Below are positions 58,213 through 64,000 of a stretch of 64,000 nucleotides of DNA, in pieces. Position numbers and translations under genes: made by a program. Origin of the DNA: Shinella sp. XGS7. Lineage in GTDB: Bacteria > Pseudomonadota > Gammaproteobacteria > Burkholderiales > Burkholderiaceae_C. Position 1 is the first letter of the stretch; every line of letters begins with the position of its first letter. The notes beneath the pieces were generated by a model. It saw only the letters and a program-made list of their open reading frames with translations, was not told where the DNA came from and searched no databases. The stretch covers positions 2,011,501 to 2,075,500 of the forward strand of contig NZ_CP084758.1 of the NCBI RefSeq assembly GCF_020535565.1, given 5' to 3'.

Positions 58213-59657
58213 TACTGTTCCTCGGCCCAGCTGAAGCCCTCGCGGGCCACCAGGGCGCTGGCGGCTGGCGGTCCCCAGGAGCCGGCGCTGTAGGTGCGCG
58301 GGCCGGCGGGGTCCTGGGCCCAGGCGTCGAGGATGGGCTCCACCCAGCGCCAGGCCTGCTCCTGCTCGTCGCTGCGCACGAAGAGGTTCAGGCGGCCGGC
58401 GATGGCGTCCAGCAGCAGGCGCTCATATGCGCCCACGCGGTCGGCGGCGAAGGCCTTGTCGAAGTCCAGGTCCAGCGAGACCGGGGCCAGGGCTTCGCCA
58501 TGCGCACCGCCCTTGGCGGCCTGCAGGCGCAGCTCCAGACCGTCCTCGGGCTGCAGCTTGATTACCAGCTGGTTGGGCCGGTTGGCGCCCGGGAAGATGG
58601 GGTGGGGCACGGGGCGAAAGTTCACCACGATCTGCGCGTCGCGCGTCGAGAGGCGCTTGCCGGTGCGGATGTAGAAGGGCACGCCCGACCAGCGCCAGTT
58701 CTGCACCTCGGTACGCAGGGCCACAAAGGTCTCGGTGCGGCTGTCGGCCGGCACCTTGGCCTCGTCCAGATAGCCCACCACGGCCTTGCCGTCCACGGTG
58801 CCGGCGCGGTACTGGCCGCGCACCACATCGCGGGCCACCGAGTCGGGCGTGAAGGGCTTGAGCGCGCGCAGCACCTTGAGCTTCTCGTCGCGGATCGCGT
58901 CGGCGTCGTTCGAGCTGGGCGGCTCCATGGCGATCATGGTGAGCAGCTGCAGCGCATGGTTCTGCACCATATCGCGCAGGGCGCCCGTGCCGTCGTAGAA
59001 GGGTCCGCGGGTGCCCACGCCCAGGCTTTCGGCCAGGGTGATCTGGATGTTGGCGATGCTCTCGCGGTGCCACAGCGGCTCGTAGAGCGCATTGGCAAAG
59101 CGCAGCGCCATCAGGTTCTGCACCGTCTCCTTGCCGAGATAGTGGTCGATGCGGAAGGCCTGGCGCTCGCTGAAGACCGAGCGCACCACCTTGTTGATCT
59201 GCTGGGCGCTGGCCAGGTCGTGCCCCAGGGGTTTCTCCAGCACCACGCGCACGCGCGGCTCGTTCAGGCCGGCCGCGCCCAGCTGCTCGCAGATCTGGGT
59301 GAAGAGATGCGGGCTGGTGGCCAGGTAGAGCACCACGGTATCGGCCTGGCGCTCACCCAGCCATTCCTTGAGGCGCTGGTAGTGCTCGGGCTGGGAGAGG
59401 TCCATGCGCCGGTAGAAGACCTGGGCGGCAAAGCGCTCGAACTCCTCGTCGCTCGGGCGCTTGGAGCCGTCCACCTCGCGAAAGCGCTCCTTGAGCCATT
59501 CGCGGTAGCGCTCGTCGGGCATCTCGTCACGGGCCACCGCCAGAATGCGACCACCCTCGGGCAGCTTGCCGTGGCGGAAGGCCTGGAACAGGGCCGGCAT
59601 CAGCTTGCGCCAGGTGAGGTCGCCGGTACCGCCGAAGAAGACAAGATCGAATGACAT
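58212..59657 (-). CDS. zwf: Glucose-6-phosphate 1-dehydrogenase
   Basis: Zwf oxidises glucose 6-phosphate to 6-phosphogluconolactone with NAD(P), the entry to the Entner-Doudoroff and pentose phosphate routes. The 481-residue protein has the dinucleotide site FFGGTGDLTWRKL, the catalytic RIDHYLGKETVQNL near residue 180, and conserved downstream VRGQYRAG. It is upstream of hexR and divergent from tal-pgi across a HexR operator. Confidence 0.96.
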   Translation of the reverse strand: MSFDLVFFGGTGDLTWRKLMPALFQAFRHGKLPEGGRILAVARDEMPDERYREWLKERFREVDGSKRPSDEEFERFAAQVFYRRMDLSQPEHYQRLKEWLGERQADTVVLYLATSPHLFTQICEQLGAAGLNEPRVRVVLEKPLGHDLASAQQINKVVRSVFSERQAFRIDHYLGKETVQNLMALRFANALYEPLWHRESIANIQITLAESLGVGTRGPFYDGTGALRDMVQNHALQLLTMIAMEPPSSNDADAIRDEKLKVLRALKPFTPDSVARDVVRGQYRAGTVDGKAVVGYLDEAKVPADSRTETFVALRTEVQNWRWSGVPFYIRTGKRLSTRDAQIVVNFRPVPHPIFPGANRPNQLVIKLQPEDGLELRLQAAKGGAHGEALAPVSLDLDFDKAFAADRVGAYERLLLDAIAGRLNLFVRSDEQEQAWRWVEPILDAWAQDPAGPRTYSAGSWGPPAASALVAREGFSWAEEQ

Positions 59658-59692
59658 GCTGCGCGCCGCTTCTCTTACGAATGTTTTGTTGA

Positions 59693-59707
59693 TGTAACGA
59701 AGTTACC
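59693..59707. promoter_or_regulatory. Predicted HexR operator between zwf and tal
   Basis: The 15-base site TGTAACGAAGTTACC is a near-perfect palindrome (GTAAC/GTTAC arms) and matches the known HexR consensus type TGTAAT-N3-ATTACA. It lies 36 bases before the zwf start and 85 before tal, so it could control both directions. Confidence 0.7.
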
Positions 59708-59791
59708 GGATTTATGATGCACGAGTTTCGTGTGGGGGTCAATCCGGGCCGGCGCGGCAGGTTCTAATAAGGACTGTTTTCCCTTCACGTC

Positions 59792-60751
59792 ATGAAGACC
59801 ATGAACCAGCTCGATCAACTGAAGTCCTACACCACCGTGGTTGCCGACACCGGCAACTTCCTGCAGCTGGCCCAGTTCGCGCCGCGTGATGCGACGACCA
59901 ATCCCTCGCTCATCCTCAAGGCCGTGCTGCAGCCGGAGTATGCCCCGCTGCTGGCCGAGACCGTGGCGGCCCACAAGGGCCTGGCCCTGGACGAGATCGT
60001 GGACCGGGTGCTGGTGCGCTTCGGCCTGGAGATCCTGAAGGTGGTGCCGGGCCGTGTGTCCACCGAGGTGGATGCCCGCCTGTCCTTCGACCGTGCCGCC
60101 ACCGTGGCCCGTGCGCGCCGCATCATGGCGCTGTATGAGGCCGCGGGCATCCCGCGCGAGCGCGTGCTGATCAAGATCGCTTCCACCTGGGAAGGCATCC
60201 AGGCCGCCGCCGAGCTGGAGCGCGAGGGCATCCGCTGCAACCTGACCCTGCTGTTCTCCTTCTGCCAGGCCGTGGCCTGCGGCGCCGCCGGCATCCAGCT
60301 GATCTCGCCCTTTGTGGGCCGCATCTACGACTGGTACAAGAAGAGTGTCGGCGCCGCCTGGGACGAGGCCGCCAGCGCCGGCCCCAATGATCCGGGCGTC
60401 AAGTCCGTGGCGCAGATCTTCAACTACTACAAGAAGCACGGCATCAAGACCGAGGTCATGGGTGCCAGCTTCCGCAATATCGGCCAGATCCAGGCGCTGG
60501 CCGGCTGCGACCTGCTGACCATCAGCCCCGAGCTGCTGGCCCAGCTGCAGGCTTCGGAGGCCGCGCTGCCGCGCGCGCTGGACGCCGAGGCCGCACGCGC
60601 CGCGGACATTCCCGCGGTGTCCTACGACGAAGCGGGCTTCCGCTTTGCCCTCAACCAGGATGCCATGGCCACCGAGAAGCTGGCCGAAGGCATCCGCCTG
60701 TTTGCCGTGGATGCCGGCAAGCTGGACCAGCTGATCGAAAAGAGTCTTTGA
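59792..60751 (+). CDS. tal: Transaldolase
   Basis: Transaldolase moves a dihydroxyacetone unit between sugar phosphates in the non-oxidative pentose phosphate pathway. The 319-residue protein has [12 protein letters not shown] and the Schiff-base Lys in [11 protein letters not shown], plus [10 protein letters not shown]. The nearest AAGGA is about 18 bases upstream of this ATG; the in-frame ATG at 59801 is an alternative. Its stop overlaps the pgi start (TGATG). Confidence 0.95.
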   Translation: MKTMNQLDQLKSYTTVVADTGNFLQLAQFAPRDATTNPSLILKAVLQPEYAPLLAETVAAHKGLALDEIVDRVLVRFGLEILKVVPGRVSTEVDARLSFDRAATVARARRIMALYEAAGIPRERVLIKIASTWEGIQAAAELEREGIRCNLTLLFSFCQAVACGAAGIQLISPFVGRIYDWYKKSVGAAWDEAASAGPNDPGVKSVAQIFNYYKKHGIKTEVMGASFRNIGQIQALAGCDLLTISPELLAQLQASEAALPRALDAEAARAADIPAVSYDEAGFRFALNQDAMATEKLAEGIRLFAVDAGKLDQLIEKSL

Positions 60752-62376
60752 TGCTGTATTCGCGTTGTGACCAGAGCCCGGCCTGGGCTGCGCTGCAGGC
60801 GCATTACCAGGGCGGCGGCCGCGACTTCGACCTGCGCCAGGCCTTCGCGCAGGACGCCGGGCGCTTTGCCGCCTGGTCCTTCGAGGCGCCCGAGGTCTTT
60901 GCCGACCTGTCCAAGAACCGCATCGATGCGCCCACCCTGCAGCTGCTGCTGCAGCTGGCGCGCGACTGCGGTCTGGAGTCACAACGCGATGCCATGTTCA
61001 AGGGCGAGCCCATCAACCACACGGAGGACCGCGCCGTGCTGCACACGGCACTGCGCGCCCCGGCGGGGCAGGGCCTGTTCAGCGACGAGGTGCAGCAGTC
61101 GCTCACGCGCATGCTGGACTTCGCCGAGAGCGTGCGCGACGCGGCCGCCAGCGGCATCCGCGATGTGGTGCATATCGGCATCGGCGGCAGCGATCTGGGA
61201 CCGGCCATGGTGGTGCAGGCCCTGGCGGCCTACACCCAGGCGGGGCAGCGCCTGCATTTCGTCTCCAATGTGGACGGCCATGATCTGGCCGCCGTGCTGC
61301 CGGGCCTGCGGCCCGAGAGCACGCTCTTCGTGATCGCCTCCAAGACTTTCACCACGCAGGAAACCCTGGCCAATGCCCAGGCTGCCAAGGCCTGGTTCCT
61401 GGCCGCGGGCGGCACGGATGTGGCGCGCCACTTCGTGGCCACCAGCAGCAACACGCAGGCCGCGGGCGCCTTCGGCATCACGACCACCTTCGGCTTCTGG
61501 GACTGGGTGGGGGGCCGTTACTCGCTGTGGTCGGTGATCGGTCTGCCGATTGCCATCGCCATCGGCGCTGCCAATTTCCGGGCCCTGCTCGAGGGTGCGC
61601 ATGCGATGGACGAGCATTTCCGCCGCACGTCGCTGGAGCGCAATCTGCCGGTGCTGCAGGGCCTGATCGACCTCTGGTACCGCAACTTCCACGGCTTCAC
61701 GAGCCGCTCCGTCGCGCCCTACCACCAGGGCCTGCGCCGCCTGCCGGCCTATCTTCAGCAGCTGGAGATGGAGAGCAATGGCAAGGGCGTGGACCGTGAG
61801 GGGCGGGCCTTGAGCTATGCCACCGGCCCGGTCGTCTGGGGCGAGCCCGGCACCAATGGCCAGCACGCCTATTTCCAGATGCTGCATCAGGGCACGGACG
61901 TGGTGCCGGTGGAGTTCATCGCGGTGAAGACCCCGCAGCATAGCGCACCCGCGGGCAGCGAGCTGGCGGCCCTGCTGCAGGACCAGCACCAGAAGCTGCT
62001 GGCCAACTGCCTGGCCCAGTCCCAGGCCCTGATGGAAGGCAAGACCGTGGAGCAGGCCCTGCAGGAGCAGGCGCCCACGGCCTCCAAGCGTCTGAGCCCG
62101 CTGGCGGTGGCGCGGCACCGCAGCTTCCCCGGCAACCGGCCCAGCAGCACCCTGGTGCTGGAGGCGCTGACGCCGCGCGCCCTGGGCGCCCTGATCGCGC
62201 TCTACGAGCACCGCGTCTTCGTGGAGGGTGCACTCTTCAACATCAACTCCTTCGACCAGTGGGGCGTGGAGCTTGGCAAGGCCCTGTGTAACCGCCTGCT
62301 GCCGCGCCTGGCCAGCGGTGACGCCACGGGCCTGGACGCGTCCACGGCCGGCCTGCTGAACCGTCTGCGCGCTTGA
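60751..62376 (+). CDS. pgi: Glucose-6-phosphate isomerase
   Basis: Pgi interconverts glucose 6-phosphate and fructose 6-phosphate. The 541-residue protein has the PGI signature VGGRYSLWSVIGLPIAI and the second motif region GNRPSSTLVLEAL. Active-site segments IGIGGSDLGPAM and GEPGTNGQHAYFQ are also present. Coupled to tal by stop-start overlap. Confidence 0.96.
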   Translation: MLYSRCDQSPAWAALQAHYQGGGRDFDLRQAFAQDAGRFAAWSFEAPEVFADLSKNRIDAPTLQLLLQLARDCGLESQRDAMFKGEPINHTEDRAVLHTALRAPAGQGLFSDEVQQSLTRMLDFAESVRDAAASGIRDVVHIGIGGSDLGPAMVVQALAAYTQAGQRLHFVSNVDGHDLAAVLPGLRPESTLFVIASKTFTTQETLANAQAAKAWFLAAGGTDVARHFVATSSNTQAAGAFGITTTFGFWDWVGGRYSLWSVIGLPIAIAIGAANFRALLEGAHAMDEHFRRTSLERNLPVLQGLIDLWYRNFHGFTSRSVAPYHQGLRRLPAYLQQLEMESNGKGVDREGRALSYATGPVVWGEPGTNGQHAYFQMLHQGTDVVPVEFIAVKTPQHSAPAGSELAALLQDQHQKLLANCLAQSQALMEGKTVEQALQEQAPTASKRLSPLAVARHRSFPGNRPSSTLVLEALTPRALGALIALYEHRVFVEGALFNINSFDQWGVELGKALCNRLLPRLASGDATGLDASTAGLLNRLRA

Positions 62377-62396
62377 AGCTCTCTTTCCTGACGACG

Positions 62397-63017
62397 ATGA
62401 ACATTGTTTTCGACTTCGGCGGCGTGCTGTTCCGCTGGCACCCGCCGAGCTTCCTGGCTCGCATCTGGCCGCATCGCGTGCCCGATGCCGAGGCGGGCCA
62501 AGCCGTGGCGGCGCAGTTCTTCCAGCATTACGCGGGTGACTGGGGGGCCTTCGACCAGGGCCTGATCGGCGCCGACGAGGTGATCGCCCGCATTGCCGCG
62601 CGCACCGGCTGGCCGGCCGCCGAGGTGGCCCAGGTGGTGGACGCGGTGGCGGACGAGCTGCAGCTGCTCACGCCCACCGTGGCCCTGATCCAGGATCTCA
62701 AGGCCGCGGGGCACCGGCTCTTCTATCTCTCGAACATGCCCGAGCCCTATGCCGACCACCTGGAGCGCAGCCACCCGCTGCACCAGTGGTTCGAGAACGG
62801 TGTGTTCTCCGGCCGGGTCAAGCAGTCCAAGCCGGGGGCGGAGATCTACCGCATCGCCACCGAGCGTTTCGGCGTGGCGCCCGAGAGCTGCCTTTTCCTG
62901 GACGATCACCCGGCCAATATCGAGGCGGCCCATGCGGCCGGCTGGCAGGCCCTGCATTTCACGACGGCCGAGGCCATGCGGCCCCAGCTGCGCGAGCGCG
63001 GCCTCTTAGGGCTCTAG
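62397..63017 (+). CDS. HAD family hydrolase (haloacid dehalogenase-like phosphatase)
   Basis: This is a cytoplasmic HAD phosphatase of 206 residues, with motif I FDFGGVLF, motif II YLSNMP, a Lys in VKQSKPG, and motif IV FLDDHPANIEAAHAAGW. Motif I has Gly after the first Asp, as in the YihX-type sugar-phosphate phosphatases, which act on glucose 1-phosphate or related substrates. It follows pgi by 20 bases. It converges with yacG with a 12-base overlap. Confidence 0.85.
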   Translation: MNIVFDFGGVLFRWHPPSFLARIWPHRVPDAEAGQAVAAQFFQHYAGDWGAFDQGLIGADEVIARIAARTGWPAAEVAQVVDAVADELQLLTPTVALIQDLKAAGHRLFYLSNMPEPYADHLERSHPLHQWFENGVFSGRVKQSKPGAEIYRIATERFGVAPESCLFLDDHPANIEAAHAAGWQALHFTTAEAMRPQLRERGLLGL

Positions 63018-63209
63018 GTCGGGGTCTTCCGTCGGCGGCGCGGCCTGCACGCGGAAGCTCTCGCTGGCCCAGGCGCCCAGATCGATCTGGCGGCAGCGTT
63101 CGCTGCAGAAGGGGCGCCACAGATTGCTGGGCGCGAACACGCTGTCGCCGCCGCAGGTGGGGCAGGGCACGAGGCGCGGCGCCTTGTCGGCGGGCTTGAT
63201 CTCGCTCAT
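63006..63209 (-). CDS. yacG: DNA gyrase inhibitor YacG
   Basis: YacG is a small zinc protein that binds the GyrB C-terminus. The 67-residue protein has the four-Cys zinc site VPCPTCGGDS and PFCSERCRQIDLG and ends in an acidic tail. It overlaps zapD by ATGA at its start. The last codons overlap the end of the HAD gene on the other strand. Confidence 0.93.
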   Translation of the reverse strand: MSEIKPADKAPRLVPCPTCGGDSVFAPSNLWRPFCSERCRQIDLGAWASESFRVQAAPPTEDPDLEP

Positions 63210-63970
63210 GAGCACAGCGTCAGCTCGAAGCTGGCGTCCTGTTGAGCCGGGCGCAGCCGGCCTTCCTCGTCCTGGCGCATCAGGCGGATGGAGATCATCA
63301 GGCGGTGGCCGCTGATCTCGGGAATCAGACCCAGGCTGGGATCGATGCGCATGCGCAGCAGCTGGTAGGTCTTGCTGGAGGGCAGGCTCTGCTGGAAGTG
63401 GCCGCCCTGGGCCGCCACCTTGTGGGGCGAGCCCGAATCGCGCAGCAGACCCAGCAGCACCTGCAGGGCCTCGGCCATGGGCATCAGGCACTGGGTCCAC
63501 TGCATCAGATCATTGCGGCGGCGCACCGGCAGCAGCTGCTGCCAGCTGTAGTAGGCCGGCAGATCGAACTCGCAGGTGCCACCCGGGATGCTGATGCGGC
63601 TGCGTATGCTCATCAGCCATTCATTGGCTGTTAGCGTGTGGCCGGCCTTGCCGCTGAGCGCGTTGAGGCCGCCGAAGGCATGGTCGATGCGGCGAATCAC
63701 CTCGTCCAGCGCCTCCTCGGCGATGGCGGGATTGCCGCGATAGCTGTTGAGCTGGGCCTTGTGGCGCTCCAGCTCCTTGAGCAGATCGGACTTCAGATCG
63801 GCACGCGAGGCCACGTCCATGATCTCGAAGAGGGTGACCAGGGCGAAGTGATGGTCCAGCGGGGTCTCGCGGGCGATCAGCTGGCCGAGGCGATCGAAGA
63901 GATGCTCCAGCCGCAGCATCGTGCGGATGCTTTCGTTGAACGGGTATTCGTAGAGGACCAAGGGGGCCAT
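63206..63970 (-). CDS. zapD: Cell division protein ZapD
   Basis: ZapD cross-links FtsZ filaments at the division ring. The 254-residue protein starts YEYPFNESIRTMLRLEHLF, the family signature, with the helical N-terminal domain and the C-terminal beta domain ending in QQDASFELTLCS. In related genomes coaE precedes zapD; it would lie beyond the window edge. The last 30 bases of the window hold no gene. Confidence 0.95.
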   Translation of the reverse strand: MAPLVLYEYPFNESIRTMLRLEHLFDRLGQLIARETPLDHHFALVTLFEIMDVASRADLKSDLLKELERHKAQLNSYRGNPAIAEEALDEVIRRIDHAFGGLNALSGKAGHTLTANEWLMSIRSRISIPGGTCEFDLPAYYSWQQLLPVRRRNDLMQWTQCLMPMAEALQVLLGLLRDSGSPHKVAAQGGHFQQSLPSSKTYQLLRMRIDPSLGLIPEISGHRLMISIRLMRQDEEGRLRPAQQDASFELTLCS

Positions 63971-64000
63971 TCCTTGCTTGCCGGCTGACAGTGCCGCGCT

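Overview
The window looks like a chromosomal segment of a high-GC betaproteobacterium of the order Burkholderiales, most like the Rubrivivax/Leptothrix/Roseateles group. The evidence is the strong G/C third-position bias, two Burkholderia-type general porins, the pilMNOPQ-aroK-aroB order, a complete mla operon, zapD-yacG, and a HexR-controlled zwf/tal/pgi block. This is mostly core genome: I see no prophage, CRISPR array, tRNA or rRNA. The only mobile-type gene is one REP-associated transposase.

Layout. (1) 54-11251: a type II secretion (T2SS) locus, gspG-H-I-J-K-L-M-N-D-E-F on the minus strand with gspC divergent. (2) 11279-14470: an orphan, active-site-divergent CobT-like gene, then ilvA behind a structured leader or small RNA ending in a strong terminator. 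(3) 14471-19387: osmC-like, coq7, two porins and a DUF3047 gene. (4) 19631-24783: a peptide-type ABC transporter operon (two permeases, two ATPases) with an embedded M20 amidohydrolase and no binding-protein gene; the second ATPase carries an in-frame stop. (5) 24809-27805: lptM, cyaY and penicillin-binding protein 1A. (6) 28094-38182: pilMNOPQ, an Ig-like lipoprotein, aroK, aroB and dgt. (7) 38225-39014: a RAYT transposase with REP-like repeats. (8) 39088-45359: gltB-gltD. (9) 45669-53231: minor pilins pilE-fimT-pilV-pilW-pilX, a frameshifted pilY1 and a TonB-like gene. (10) 53336-57312: mlaF-E-D-A-C-B. (11) 57343-62376: hexR-zwf divergent from tal-pgi, then a HAD hydrolase, yacG and zapD.

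The genes form a few envelope machines: a T2SS, a type IV pilus (alignment complex plus tip/minor pilins), the Mla phospholipid pathway, porins and peptidoglycan synthesis. Around them lie central metabolism (ammonia assimilation, shikimate, Entner-Doudoroff/pentose phosphate entry, isoleucine synthesis, ubiquinone).

The main points to check are these. gltB and gltD, and less surely the fourth transporter gene, contain internal patches whose protein sequence and codon use look rhizobial (alphaproteobacterial) between betaproteobacterial flanks, which suggests recombination or a chimeric assembly. pilY1 is frameshifted at a run of six G. The dppF-like gene has a TAG at the edge of a codon-use patch. 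The ilvA leader holds four perfect stems and a terminator. The CobT-like protein lacks both catalytic glutamates of the family. All domain and family assignments are from reading the sequence; no database search was run.
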